64,000 bases of DNA, taken from the NCBI GenBank assembly GCA_963814095.1, contig CAWFBT010000027.1, positions 186,001 through 250,000 on the forward strand, written 5' to 3'. Under the pieces are notes generated by a model. That model was given only the letters and a program-made list of their open reading frames with translations, was not told where the DNA came from and did not search any database. The position numbers and the translations under genes were made by a program. Origin of the DNA: JACVRW01 sp963814095 (GTDB lineage: Bacteria; Actinomycetota; Thermoleophilia; Solirubrobacterales; Thermoleophilaceae). Of this stretch, positions 25,733-34,007 are shown in pieces; within the stretch, counting starts at the first letter, position 1, and each line of letters opens with the position of its first letter.

Positions 25733-25855
25733 GGGCCTACGGGGTTAGCTGTCGGGCTCGCGCTGGAAGATGCGCTACGTGGCTCTTGGGGCCACGATTC
25801 GCCCCCGGTGGCAACTGGCCACCAAACTGGTTCCCCCGTTCGCACTGCCCGGCGG
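25733..25855 (-). ncRNA. ydaO/yuaA-type cyclic di-AMP riboswitch
   Basis: On the minus strand, directly upstream of the M23 gene, the conserved blocks of the ydaO-yuaA aptamer occur in the right order. These are GCGAACGGGGGAACC (25829-25843), GGGGGCGAATC (about 25798-25808), and GACAGCTAACCCCGTAGGC (25735-25753). The variable hairpins lie between them: GGTGGCCA with TGGCCACC-type arms, and GTGGCCCC with its partner arm. The element ends 24 bases before the ATG, with GGAAGGGG between. In actinobacteria this class usually controls wall hydrolase genes and c-di-AMP generally turns expression off. The exact 5' boundary is approximate. Confidence 0.9.
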
Positions 25856-25936
25856 CGGGCGGCGCGACTCGGCGCTTGACTTCTCACACAACCACCCTTT
25901 GCAGGGAAAGTTGCGCGGCAGCAGACTAGCGCATCC

Positions 25937-25955
25937 TTCGCCGGCGTTCGGCGAA
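25937..25955. terminator. Possible weak terminator after the small membrane gene
   Basis: A 7-base stem (25937-25943 with 25949-25955) and five-base loop lie just after the minus-strand stop at 25962 and before the riboswitch leader. No T-run follows, so termination is uncertain. The remaining bases 25856-25936 must hold the M23 promoter, but I cannot point to a convincing -35/-10 pair. Confidence 0.35.
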
Positions 25956-25961
25956 ACCCTC

Positions 25962-26381
25962 CTACGACTCGACGGTGCGCCAGTCGCCGCGGTGCTCGCG
26001 CTGCTTCGGGAGCATGTTGGCGAGCAGCCCCAGCAGCAGTCCGTAGAGCAGCAGGCCGAGCAGTGTGGGCACGCCGTTCTCGACCCAGACGTTGTCGGAA
26101 TCGACCACGTGCGCGAACGGCATCAGCAGGACGTCGTTGGCGTCGTCGACCAGCTCGCGGAAGTCGCCGTGGCGTCGTTCACGCAGCATCTCTTCGCGCG
26201 GGCTCGGTGCGATCACAGCAGGATTGTCGGCCTCCGCTCGGAGCTCGGATTCGAGCGCGTTCTGCTGATTCTGGGATCCGCGGTTCATCTCGTCGACCGC
26301 GAAGAACGCGAATCCGAGCAGCACGATCCCCGACGCGAGGATCGCCAGTAGGCGGATGGCGGATCCCATCGCCATTACCAT
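25962..26381 (-). CDS. Small two-TM membrane protein, unknown function
   Basis: No family recognised. The protein has a TM segment near the N-terminus (LLAILASGIVLLGFAFFAV), a charged middle region (rich in Glu, Arg and Asp, possibly helical), and a second TM near the C-terminus (TLLGLLLYGLLLGLLANML). I place the start at the ATG 26379-26381 because GAAGG lies seven bases upstream; other in-frame ATGs at 26375, 26369 and 26426 are possible. 139 residues with this start. It is divergent from pyrE, separated by 47 bases. Confidence 0.65.
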   Translation of the reverse strand: MVMAMGSAIRLLAILASGIVLLGFAFFAVDEMNRGSQNQQNALESELRAEADNPAVIAPSPREEMLRERRHGDFRELVDDANDVLLMPFAHVVDSDNVWVENGVPTLLGLLLYGLLLGLLANMLPKQREHRGDWRTVES

Positions 26382-26428
26382 CGGCACGCCTTCGCCGAGC
26401 ATGACTGCTGCAATCCACATGTCCACGG

Positions 26429-26980
26429 ATGGCTGACGCCCGCGAGCGCCTGGTTGCCGAGCTGCGCGAGCACGCGCTCGTGATAGGCGAGGTCACGCTC
26501 ACGAGTGGCGCCACCGCGGAGTACTACGTGGACGCAAAGCGAGCGATCCTGCTCCCCGCCGGCTTCCGCGCCCTCGGTGAGCTCGTGGCCGCCGAGGCGC
26601 AGCGCAGCGGGGCGACCGCCGTCGGCGGCATGACGATGGGTGCCGATCCTGTCGCCTGCGCCGCGCTGGCGGCCGGTGCCGACGTGAAGGCGTTCTTCGT
26701 GCGCAAGGACAAGAAGCAGCACGGGCTGCAGCGCTGGGTCGAGGGCCCGCTGCTCGAGCCCGGCGAGCGCTGCCTGATCGTCGAGGACGTCGTGACGACG
26801 GGCGGCTCGACCGTCCGCGCGATCGAGCGCGTGCGCGAGGAGGGTCTCGAGATCGCCGGCGTGCTGAGCGTGCTCGACCGGCTGGCGGGCGGCGGCGAGG
26901 CGATCGAGGCGGCCGCGGGCGCGCCCTACCTCCCGCTCACGACGATCGACGACGTCTATCCGGAGCGCACCGACCGCTAG
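26429..26980 (+). CDS. pyrE: Orotate phosphoribosyltransferase
   Basis: Makes OMP from orotate and PRPP in pyrimidine synthesis. The 183-residue protein has the family features: TLTSGATAEYYVDAKRAIL, VGGMTMGADPVACA, FFVRKDKKQHGLQRWVEG, and the PRPP-binding loop CLIVEDVVTTGGST. The ATG at 26429 is the first in frame. No other pyr genes are adjacent. The 3' end overlaps nudC's stop in CTAG. Confidence 0.95.
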   Translation: MADARERLVAELREHALVIGEVTLTSGATAEYYVDAKRAILLPAGFRALGELVAAEAQRSGATAVGGMTMGADPVACAALAAGADVKAFFVRKDKKQHGLQRWVEGPLLEPGERCLIVEDVVTTGGSTVRAIERVREEGLEIAGVLSVLDRLAGGGEAIEAAAGAPYLPLTTIDDVYPERTDR

Positions 26981-27828
26981 CCGGGGCCGGCGCCCAGCCA
27001 GGCGTCGATCAGCCTGCGCGCGATCGCGTAGGGAGGCGCCAGCAGCAGCTCGCCGCGTCCGGCGGCCGCGTCCTCGATCTCGGAGCGCTCGAACCAGCGC
27101 ACGTCCTCGAGCTCGTCGTCGGCTGCGTGCGGCTCGCCGGGCTCGGCGCGGGCATCGAAGCCCAGCATGAGCGAGCTCGGGAAGGGCCACGGCTGCGAGG
27201 CCACGTAGGTGACCTCGGCCAGCTCGATCGCCGACTCCTCGAGCACCTCGCGGCGCACCGCGTCCTCGAGCGTCTCGCCGGGCTCGACGAAGCCGGCGAG
27301 CAGCGAGTAGCGGCGCGGGGGCCAATGCGGCGAGCGCCCGAGCAGCAGGCGGTCGCGATCGTCGGAGACACGGACGATCACCACCGGGTCGGTGCGCGGG
27401 AAGTGATGGGCCTCGCAGACCGGGCAGCGCCGCTCGTGACCCGCGTCCACGACGTTGGTGGCTGCGCCGCAGTTGGCGCAGTAGCCGTGGCGCCGGTGCC
27501 AGGCGAGCAGCGCCGCCGCGTAGGCGGCGAGCGCGGCCTCGTCCGCGGGGAGCTCAACGGCGGCGTCGCGGAGGCCGGCGGGGCGCCCCTCGCCGGGCTC
27601 GGCCTGGCTCACGTCGGAGGCGAACAGCGGCACCGTGCCGGCCAGCCCGAGGAAGACCTCGGAGCCGTCAGGGGCGCCGAGCAGCAGCCGTCCGTCCGCG
27701 ATCCACACGCCGCGCTCGGAGAGCTGCAGCGCGCGGGCCGCCGGGTCAGCGCGGCGCGCGGCGAGCCAGTCGGGGTCGCGCCGCTCGCTCGGCGCACGGT
27801 CGAGGGCGGCGCCTGAGAACGCGATCAC
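26977..27828 (-). CDS. nudC: NADH pyrophosphatase (NudC-like Nudix hydrolase)
   Basis: Cleaves NADH, and in relatives removes NAD caps from RNA. The 283-residue protein has an N-terminal domain, a zinc site YCANCG...RRCPVCEAHHFPRTDP, the Nudix box GFVEPGETLEDAVRREVLEESAI, and the NudC-specific SQPWPFPSSLM. All the Nudix glutamates are present. It shares its stop with convergent pyrE and is upstream of, but not coupled to, the UspA gene's end. Confidence 0.94.
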   Translation of the reverse strand: MIAFSGAALDRAPSERRDPDWLAARRADPAARALQLSERGVWIADGRLLLGAPDGSEVFLGLAGTVPLFASDVSQAEPGEGRPAGLRDAAVELPADEAALAAYAAALLAWHRRHGYCANCGAATNVVDAGHERRCPVCEAHHFPRTDPVVIVRVSDDRDRLLLGRSPHWPPRRYSLLAGFVEPGETLEDAVRREVLEESAIELAEVTYVASQPWPFPSSLMLGFDARAEPGEPHAADDELEDVRWFERSEIEDAAAGRGELLLAPPYAIARRLIDAWLGAGPG

Positions 27829-27833
27829 CTGTC

Positions 27834-28368
27834 CTATTCAACAGGCAGCTGGGGGCGAAGCCCCTCGAGCGCGCGGTCCGGCTTGCGCGACCAGCGCTTG
27901 CGGCGAGCAGCCTTGGCGCCTGGGCCCAGATCGGGCTCGGCGTGCACGACGAGTACCGGGACGGCGATGTCGCGGAGGCGCTCGCCCACGGGCCGCTGGA
28001 AGGGGATGCGGTGCCGGCGGCTCGCCTGTCCGACCACGACGAGATCCCAGTCGCAGCGCTCGGCCTCGCGCATCAGCGCCTCGGCCGGATCGCCGTGGGT
28101 CACCAGCTTGATCACGGGCACCTCGTCGGGAATGACCTGCATGGCCGCCTGCGATGGTCTTGCAGGCCCAGTTATCGAGCTGCTCGCACATCCCCGCACG
28201 GCTCTGCGGGACCGCGATCGGACCCGCCCAGATGACGCTCGCCGGCTCCGGGGCGCTCACCAAGAGCCCGATGCGGCCATGGCCGTCCTCCGCCAGCTCG
28301 ATCGCCCTCTGGAGGGCGAGCCAAGCGGCGGGGCTGTCATCCACTCCCACGAGTATCCGATGGAACAC
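27834..28368 (-). pseudogene. UspA-family universal stress protein, frame broken near 28146
   Basis: The first frame starts with GTG at 28366-28368 (GAGGTGG just upstream) and reads VFHRILVGVDDSPAAWLALQRAIELAE down to EQLDNWACKTI. The rest of the domain continues in another frame: AAMQVIPDEVPVIKLV, the GDPAEALMREAE helix, and WDLVVVGQASRRHR with PVLVVH. Adding one CG at 28144-28149 (GGCGGCC to GGCGCGGCC) joins them as KTIAGAAMQVIP. The ATP-binding GxxxxR-type loop is seen as GQASRRHR. It is divergent from the MarR gene. The repaired protein would be about 178 residues. Confidence 0.75.
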
Positions 28369-28409
28369 GGCCACCTCTTGATTCGCTGCCCAAAGACTAC
28401 CACAACTCC

Positions 28410-28421
28410 TTAGCACGCTAA
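28410..28421. promoter_or_regulatory. Palindrome between uspA and marR, candidate MarR operator
   Basis: TTAGCACGCTAA, two 5-base arms around AC, lies 9 bases before the MarR start and 41 bases from the divergent uspA start. Partial outer symmetry (ACAA and TTGT) extends it. The local sequence is AT-richer than its surroundings. MarR proteins usually bind such palindromes over their own promoter. Confidence 0.55.
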
Positions 28422-28430
28422 ATTGTTTGC

Positions 28431-28892
28431 ATGGCCGAGGTGGGAACGATCCCGACGGACGAGGAGGCGCAGGCGGAGTTCGCCGAGGCGCTCGACGACC
28501 TGTGCTTCGCGATCCTGCGCGCCACCGGGCGCGGCGTGCCGGGCGGCGACACCGAGCTGACGCTCTCGCAGTACAACGTCCTGCAGGCGCTCGGCGACGG
28601 GCCCGCCACGGTCACCGAGGTGGCGGCGGCCGCCGATGTTGCGGTGCCCACCGCCACGCGTGCGCTGCGCGGCCTCGAGCGCCGCGGCTTCGCCGAGCGG
28701 CGCCGCGACCAGAGCGACGACGGGCGCCTCGTGACCGTCTGGCTCACGGTCACGGGCGCCCGCGTGCTCGATGAGAAGCGCACCTGGGTGCGCGAGCGCC
28801 AGCGCGCGATCTTCGACCGCCTCAGCGACGCCGAGCGCGAATCCGCGGCGAGCCTCCTACGGGTGATCGCCGAGGACATTCACGAGCTCTGA
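28431..28892 (+). CDS. MarR-family transcriptional regulator
   Basis: A 153-residue winged-helix regulator. The core reads LTLSQYNVLQALGDGPATVTEVAAAADVAVPTATRALRGLERRGFAERRRDQSDDGRLVTVWLT, with helix-turn-helix, recognition helix and the wing with its DDGR motif. N- and C-terminal helices would make the dimer interface. It probably controls itself and the divergent uspA through the palindrome at 28410-28421. It converges on the Mn-catalase gene with three bases between the stops. Confidence 0.9.
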   Translation: MAEVGTIPTDEEAQAEFAEALDDLCFAILRATGRGVPGGDTELTLSQYNVLQALGDGPATVTEVAAAADVAVPTATRALRGLERRGFAERRRDQSDDGRLVTVWLTVTGARVLDEKRTWVRERQRAIFDRLSDAERESAASLLRVIAEDIHEL

Positions 28893-28895
28893 CGG

Positions 28896-29841
28896 TCAGG
28901 CGGCCGGCTCGTTGACCTCCCCGGTCGGCTCCTTCGGCAGGCCGGCGTCCGTCCGCAGCTTCGCCGCTATCTCGGCGATCTCCTCCGGATGGAAGTCGGG
29001 CGCGAACGCCATCGGCTGCGGCGGCAGGTCGTTCGGCAGCGCGCCCTCCGGCGGCCCGTCGACCACCTCGAGCTTCGTCGCCCGTCTCGGGATGCTTGCC
29101 GTTGAAGACCGCCGCGATCTCCTGGTAGTCGTCAGGCGAGAAGCGATAGATCCGCTTGTGGTCGCCGCGTTCGATGTGCGGCAGGCACTCGGGGATCTTC
29201 TCGGTCGCGATCCGAGGCGTCGGGAACATCTTCATGAGCTTCGCGCCGGTCAGGTTCTCGATCGCCCGCGCGTACGCCAGCTGGTGCACACCGCCGCGCA
29301 CGAGCAGGTAGCCGGTCAGCGCCTTGGCGGCCGGGTGGTCGACCATCTGGTACACGCGCAGCTTGTTCTGGCGGGCCGCCGTCTCGAGGAAGAAGTTGTG
29401 CGTGAGATCCTCGATCAGGTCCCCGGATGCGAAGACGTTGTCGCCCGTCCAGGGCCTGCCGTTCGAGTCCTGCGGCAGCGCTGCGTGGCCGCCCGCGATG
29501 AACTGCTGAGTGTTGCGCGCGTCCTTGAGGCCCTCCATGGCGCCCTCGATCGAGCCGTTGCCGTTGCTCGTCGGCGACGCGCCGGTGAGCATCGTGTTGA
29601 TGGTCGCGGCGACCAGCTCGATGTGACCGAACTCCTCGGCGGCGATGTTCGCGATGAGGTCGTAGAACGGACGCGCGCCCTGCTTGTTGCGGAAGTTGAA
29701 CGACTGGAACGTGTAGTTCATGAACGTCGACATCTCGCCGAAGCGGCCGCCCATCAGCTCCTGAACGGCGGCGGCGCCGTTCGGGTCCGGGTCGGACGGT
29801 GGGGGCAGCTCGGTGCCCCAGCGGTCGATGCGCAAAATCAT
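28896..29841 (-). CDS. Manganese catalase, frame break near C-terminus
   Basis: Di-manganese catalase that destroys hydrogen peroxide. The ferritin-like core has MSTFMNYTFQSFNFR, a NIAAEEFGHIELVAATIN helix with the metal-binding Glu-Glu-x-x-His, and a LTHNFFLETAARQNKLRVYQM helix. The frame fails after GKHPETGD. Adding one CG at 29077-29082 (GGCGAC to GGCGCGAC) continues as TKLEVVDGPPEG, then FAPDFHPEEIAEIAAKLR and EVNEPAA with a TGA at 28896-28898. Unrepaired, the frame runs into Arg-rich sequence until 28822. The ATG at 29841 starts the canonical MILRIDR. Confidence 0.88.
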
Positions 29842-29936
29842 CTTGCGAGCCTCCTGAAGGTTCGGGTGAGGTGTTCGGCCGGATGCCCGGCGCGCCCGGG
29901 CGAAAACCGGGTTGGCACCTGCGACGCTACGAGCCC

Positions 29937-30446
29937 ATGCACGTGCGCGAGGCGAGCGACGCGGACTGGCCGGCGATCTGGCCCTTCCTGCACGAGATCG
30001 TGGCCGCCGGCGACACGTTCTCCTACGACGAGCGCATGGCCGAGGCGGACGCGCGGGCGATGTGGCTGCTCGACCCGCCGGACCGGACGACGGTCGCGGT
30101 CGAGGACGGGGCCGTCCTCGGCTCGGCGAACATGTACCCCAACCACGACGGGCCCGGTTCGCACGTCGCGAGCGGGAACTTCATGGTCGATTCAGCGCAT
30201 CGGGGCAAGGGCGTGGGGCGCGCCCTGGCCGAGGACATGGTCGATTGGGCACGCCGCCGGGGCTTCCGCGCCATCCAGTTCAACGCCGTGGCGGAGTCCA
30301 ACACCCCGGCGGTCGCCCTCTACACGTCGCTCGGCTTCGAGACGCTGGCGACGATCCCGGAGGCCTTCCGGCACCCCGAGCAGGGCTACGTCGGGCTGCT
30401 CGTGATGCACCGGCGGCTCGGCGCGGACCGCTTCAACCATCGCTAG
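29937..30446 (+). CDS. GNAT-family N-acetyltransferase
   Basis: The ATG at 29937-29939 opens HVREASDADWPAIWPFLHEIVAAGDTFSYD. The acetyl-CoA motif is FMVDSAHRGKGVGRALAEDMVDWAR, and QFNAVAESNTPAVALYTSLGFE is the C-terminal signature. It resembles phosphinothricin acetyltransferase-like or YhhY-like members, but the acceptor is unknown. 169 residues. It is divergent from Mn-catalase (95 bases between starts), and its stop is shared with LysR in CTAG. Confidence 0.85.
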   Translation: MHVREASDADWPAIWPFLHEIVAAGDTFSYDERMAEADARAMWLLDPPDRTTVAVEDGAVLGSANMYPNHDGPGSHVASGNFMVDSAHRGKGVGRALAEDMVDWARRRGFRAIQFNAVAESNTPAVALYTSLGFETLATIPEAFRHPEQGYVGLLVMHRRLGADRFNHR

Positions 30447-31318
30447 CCCAGGCGCTCGCGGACGAAGTCGATGAAGGTGCGTGCGGCCGGCGAGGGATGG
30501 CGCTCGCGGCGCCAGACCAGGGCCACGTCCAGGGTCACGGGTGGATCGAGGCTGCGCACCTCGACCGGCGGTCCCTCCAGCTCGGTGAGCGAGCGTGACA
30601 GGATCGCCGCGCCGAACCCCCGTGCCGCCAGCGAGCGCAGCAGGAACGGGTCGCCGCTCTCGAGCGCGAGGCGAAGCGGCGTCCGCGCTCGCGCGAAGCG
30701 CTGCTCGACCACGCTGGTGACCGCCGAGCCGCGCCGCGGCCCGACGATCGTACGGCGCTCGAGCTCCGCGACACCGACGCGCTGGCCGGGCGGAGCCAGC
30801 TCGGGGCTGAACACCGCGACGACCTCGTCGTCGCCGAGACGCTCAGCGTCCATCTCGTCGGGCAGGTCGACCGCGAGGAGGCAGAAGGCGGCGTCGAGCT
30901 CGTCCTGCGCGAGGTAGCCGAGCATGTCGTCGGCCAGGCCCTCGCGCAGGCCGACCTCGATACCGCGGTGCCGCTGGCTGAAGTCGGCCAGCAGGCCCGG
31001 AACGTCGATGTCCCCGGCGCGCAGGAGCGCACCGATCCAGATGCGCCCCCGGAGCGCGCCGCGCAGCTGATCGATCTCCTCACGCGCGCCGTCGATCTCT
31101 GCGAGGACGCGGCGGGCGCGCGCTGCGAGCGCGAGGCCGGCCTCCGTCGGGGTCACTCGGCGACTCGTGCGCTCGAACAGCGCGATGCCGAGCTCCTGCT
31201 CGAGCCGGCGCACCTGATGCGAGAGGGCGGACTGCGCCACGTGCAGCTCCTCGGCCGCCCGCGTGAAGTGGCGGTGCCTGGCCACCGCCTCGACGCAGCG
31301 CAGCTGGCGCACATCCAT
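30443..31318 (-). CDS. LysR-family transcriptional regulator
   Basis: A 291-residue LTTR. The N-terminal helix-turn-helix reads QLRCVEAVARHRHFTRAAEELHVAQSALSHQVRRLEQELGIALFER, followed by a linker helix and a periplasmic-binding-like effector domain (from about residue 90). Its 78-base divergent spacer with the next GNAT (31319-31396) is AT-rich for this genome. LTTRs usually regulate the divergent neighbour, so that GNAT is the likely target. Confidence 0.93.
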   Translation of the reverse strand: MDVRQLRCVEAVARHRHFTRAAEELHVAQSALSHQVRRLEQELGIALFERTSRRVTPTEAGLALAARARRVLAEIDGAREEIDQLRGALRGRIWIGALLRAGDIDVPGLLADFSQRHRGIEVGLREGLADDMLGYLAQDELDAAFCLLAVDLPDEMDAERLGDDEVVAVFSPELAPPGQRVGVAELERRTIVGPRRGSAVTSVVEQRFARARTPLRLALESGDPFLLRSLAARGFGAAILSRSLTELEGPPVEVRSLDPPVTLDVALVWRRERHPSPAARTFIDFVRERLG

Positions 31319-31396
31319 GCGAGCGATCGTAGAACACGATTGCTTTGCTGAGAACTATGTATTGAATCGCTGAATGATCCGCGCCACGCTCGGTGC

Positions 31397-31954
31397 ATGA
31401 ACGGCGTGATCTCAGTCGAGCTCCTGGACCCTTCAGCCGCCGCGGACGCCGCTCTCGTCGAGCGACTGGCGGCCCTCGTGAACGACGTCTATGCGGTCGC
31501 CGAGGACGGGCTCTGGCGCCGCGGCGCGGCCCGCACGACGGCCGCGGACATGGCGTCGCTCGTCGAGGCCCGGGAGATCGTCGTGGCGACGGTCGACGGC
31601 CGCCTCGCCGGCTCCGTTCGCGTACAGGCGCTCTCCGAGGTGACCGGCGAGTTCGGGCTGCTGGCCGCGGATCCGGAACACCGGGGCATCGGCGTGGGGC
31701 GCGAGCTGGTGGCGTTCGCGGAACGTCACAGCCACGCCCGCGGCCTGCAGGCGATGCAGCTCGAGCTGCTCGTCCCACGCACGTGGAGTCATCCGAGCAA
31801 GGAGTTCCTCGACGAGTGGTATCGCCGGATGGGATATGAGGTCATCCGCCGGACGAGCGTGGAGGACATGCAGCCCGAGCTGGCGCCCTTGCTCGCCACC
31901 CCGTGCGAGTTCGTCGTCTACGAGAAGCCGCTGAACGGCGGCCTCGGCGATTAA
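31397..31954 (+). CDS. GNAT-family N-acetyltransferase
   Basis: The 185-residue protein has an N-terminal ALVERLAALVNDVYAVAEDGLW region common to GNATs. Acetyl-CoA binding is in FGLLAADPEHRGIGVGRELVAFAERHS, and a long C-terminal part follows with LDEWYRRMGYEVIRRT. Acceptor unknown. It is divergent from, and probably controlled by, the LysR gene at 30443-31318. It ends 28 bases before the convergent hydrolase gene. Confidence 0.82.
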   Translation: MNGVISVELLDPSAAADAALVERLAALVNDVYAVAEDGLWRRGAARTTAADMASLVEAREIVVATVDGRLAGSVRVQALSEVTGEFGLLAADPEHRGIGVGRELVAFAERHSHARGLQAMQLELLVPRTWSHPSKEFLDEWYRRMGYEVIRRTSVEDMQPELAPLLATPCEFVVYEKPLNGGLGD

Positions 31955-31982
31955 CCGCGCCGCCCGCGCCGGTCATACCGAT

Positions 31983-32786
31983 CTACCGGCCGCGCGGCGC
32001 GGAGTGAGCCCGGCAGAACTCGCGGACGGCGTCGTTGAAGCGCTCGGGCTGCTCGAGGTTGCTCACGTGCCCGGCGCGCGGGATCACCACGAGCTTGGCG
32101 TCCGGGACCGCGTCCTCGAACTGGCGCGCGACGCTGAGCGGCGAGCGCTCGTCCAGCTCTCCCCAGATCAGCAGGGTCGGCACCGCGATGCGCGGCAGCA
32201 GGTCGCGCTGGTCGGCCTCGGCCATCACGTGCAGCGCGGTCCTCATGCTGTCGGGCCGAACATCCGCGGCCATCGCTTCCAGCAGCGGCACGAACTCGGC
32301 CGGCGGATCGCCGGCAAACAGTCCCGGAAGGGTGGGATCGAACGCGTGGTCCGCCGCGGCGAGCATCTCCCGGAGGCCCTCTACCCGCGCACGCACCTCC
32401 TCCGCCGGCAGCGACCCCTTCCAGCCCGCGTAGGTGTCGACCAGGATCAGAGTCGCGACAAGCTCGGGATGGTGGCGGTAGAGCTCGAGCGCGACGCTGC
32501 CGCCCCAGGACAGACCGGCGAAATGCGCGGGCCCGAGACCGAGCGCGTCGACGAGCGCGGCGAGGCAGCTCGCGTAGTCGGCCAGGACGAAATCCGCCGG
32601 CACATCCGCTGAGCGACCCGCGCCCGGCTCGTCCCAGGCGACGACGGTGAACTCGTCCGCCAGCGCGGCGAGCTGTGGCTGCCACATCCGGGAGTCCGTC
32701 GCGGCGCCGTGCACGAGCACGAGAGGCGGCCCTTCGCCGAGCTGCTCGTATGCGATCTCGACCCCGTGCGCGCGCACGATCTCCAC
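31983..32786 (-). CDS. Alpha/beta-fold hydrolase
   Basis: A 267-residue cytoplasmic hydrolase starting with GTG at 32784-32786, one base after the stop of the S1 protease. The oxyanion motif is LVLVHGAATD, the nucleophile elbow GLSWGGS (Ser), the acid is in LLIWGELDERS, and the histidine is in IPRAGHVSNLE. The layout matches the 3-oxoadipate enol-lactonase/esterase branch, but the substrate cannot be read from sequence. A longer frame exists upstream (to 33233), but it lies inside the protease gene and has no family similarity. Confidence 0.85.
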   Translation of the reverse strand: MEIVRAHGVEIAYEQLGEGPPLVLVHGAATDSRMWQPQLAALADEFTVVAWDEPGAGRSADVPADFVLADYASCLAALVDALGLGPAHFAGLSWGGSVALELYRHHPELVATLILVDTYAGWKGSLPAEEVRARVEGLREMLAAADHAFDPTLPGLFAGDPPAEFVPLLEAMAADVRPDSMRTALHVMAEADQRDLLPRIAVPTLLIWGELDERSPLSVARQFEDAVPDAKLVVIPRAGHVSNLEQPERFNDAVREFCRAHSAPRGR

Positions 32787-32787
32787 C

Positions 32788-33849
32788 TCAGCTCGGGATA
32801 CCGGGCCCGCGCACGAGCGGCCCGCTCGCCAGCTGAGCGCCGAAGTGCTCGAGGATGCCCTGGATCGGTTCGTAGCAGAGCCGGCGCCGGTTCGCGTACT
32901 TCCCGACCTCGATTGCGATGCCCACCGCTCGCGTCCGCAGCCCCGAAGTCTCGGTGTAGATCGGCCCGCCGCTGTCGCCCGGACCGGCCCTGATGTTGGT
33001 GCAGCGGGCGGTGTCGTTCGCGAACGGATAGTTGGGCACGATCCTGCCGCAGGCGTCGGCGCCGCTCGTCCGCCCAGCGAGGCAGACGCGCTCTCCGGGA
33101 GCCTGGTCGCGGGTGGGCACGCTGCCGGTGACCGTGAGCGGGGAACGGTTGCCGCGCTCGATCTGCTGTGCAACCGCCCATTCGGAGCGCAGCGAGAAGA
33201 TGGCGGCGTCGGGGTTCTCGCCGCTGCCGGCAAGGATCACCCCGAGCTGCGCGCCGGCCCTTTGAACCGGGTTCGGCTGGCCGATGTTGAACGACTCCGC
33301 GCAGTGCCCGGCGGTGAGGCCGACCGGGTACGGACTCGATGCGAGCTTCAGGACGAACGCAGCCGTGCACTCGCCGTAGACCGCGGCGCCGTAGACGTCG
33401 ACCCACTGGCCGGCGCGATAGATCGAGTGGTCGAGTCGCGGCGCGCGTCCGAAGCGCACGTAGCGCACGAGCGTCCGCCCTCGAAAGGTGGAGACCCTGT
33501 AGGTGGGCGAGCCCGCGACTCTGGGGAAGTCGCGAACCCAGCGCACGCCGAACCCCCGCTCGCCGAGCGCGATGCTCTCGTCCGACGAGGCCAGCAGGTC
33601 GTGAACGAGGCTGCGCGCGGTCGCGCAGGTCCCGCGCCGGACCTGGATGAAGAAGGCGGTCGTGCGCCGGGGGAAGCCACCGCGCTCCGGCGCCCCGCCC
33701 ACGATGAAGGGGGTCGGAACGACCTCCACGCGGCCGCCATCGAGGATCATGGCGTCACAGTTATCCCAGCCCGACTGCGCCGCGGCGGGGGCGGCGAGGC
33801 TGAGCGCGGCCGTTAGCCCAAGCACGACAGCGGCGGTAAGGCGAGGCAT
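32788..33849 (-). CDS. Secreted streptogrisin-like S1 serine protease
   Basis: The 353-residue protein has a signal peptide (LTAAVVLGLTAALSLAAPAAAQS), a propeptide-like region and an S1 domain. The histidine motif is VGLTAGHCAES, the aspartate motif NPDAAIFSLRS and the serine motif RAGPGDSGGPIYTE. Several paired cysteines (TCAT, ECTA, CTNI, CYEP) suggest disulfides. It begins just three bases after the 3' end of the tRNA-Arg gene on the same strand, so its Shine-Dalgarno would lie in the tRNA 3' arm (GGGGC). Confidence 0.88.
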   Translation of the reverse strand: MPRLTAAVVLGLTAALSLAAPAAAQSGWDNCDAMILDGGRVEVVPTPFIVGGAPERGGFPRRTTAFFIQVRRGTCATARSLVHDLLASSDESIALGERGFGVRWVRDFPRVAGSPTYRVSTFRGRTLVRYVRFGRAPRLDHSIYRAGQWVDVYGAAVYGECTAAFVLKLASSPYPVGLTAGHCAESFNIGQPNPVQRAGAQLGVILAGSGENPDAAIFSLRSEWAVAQQIERGNRSPLTVTGSVPTRDQAPGERVCLAGRTSGADACGRIVPNYPFANDTARCTNIRAGPGDSGGPIYTETSGLRTRAVGIAIEVGKYANRRRLCYEPIQGILEHFGAQLASGPLVRGPGIPS

Positions 33850-33852
33850 GAA

Positions 33853-33926
<74 letters not shown>

Positions 33927-34007
33927 TCCGCGCAGACGATAGCCCGATCGGGGCGGGCGGAAGCTTTCAGCACAAGGGACGCCGCGAGTGCGGGCGAACG
34001 GGTCTAG

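Noticed and set aside
28822..28895. C-terminal 70 residues of Mn-catalase in the unrepaired frame
   Set aside because: Arg/Gly-rich and overlapping marR; the repaired frame ends at 28896 with a family-like tail.
31319..31396. LysR binding site in the LysR-GNAT spacer
   Set aside because: AT-rich sequence is present, but no T-N11-A dyad convincing enough to place an operator.
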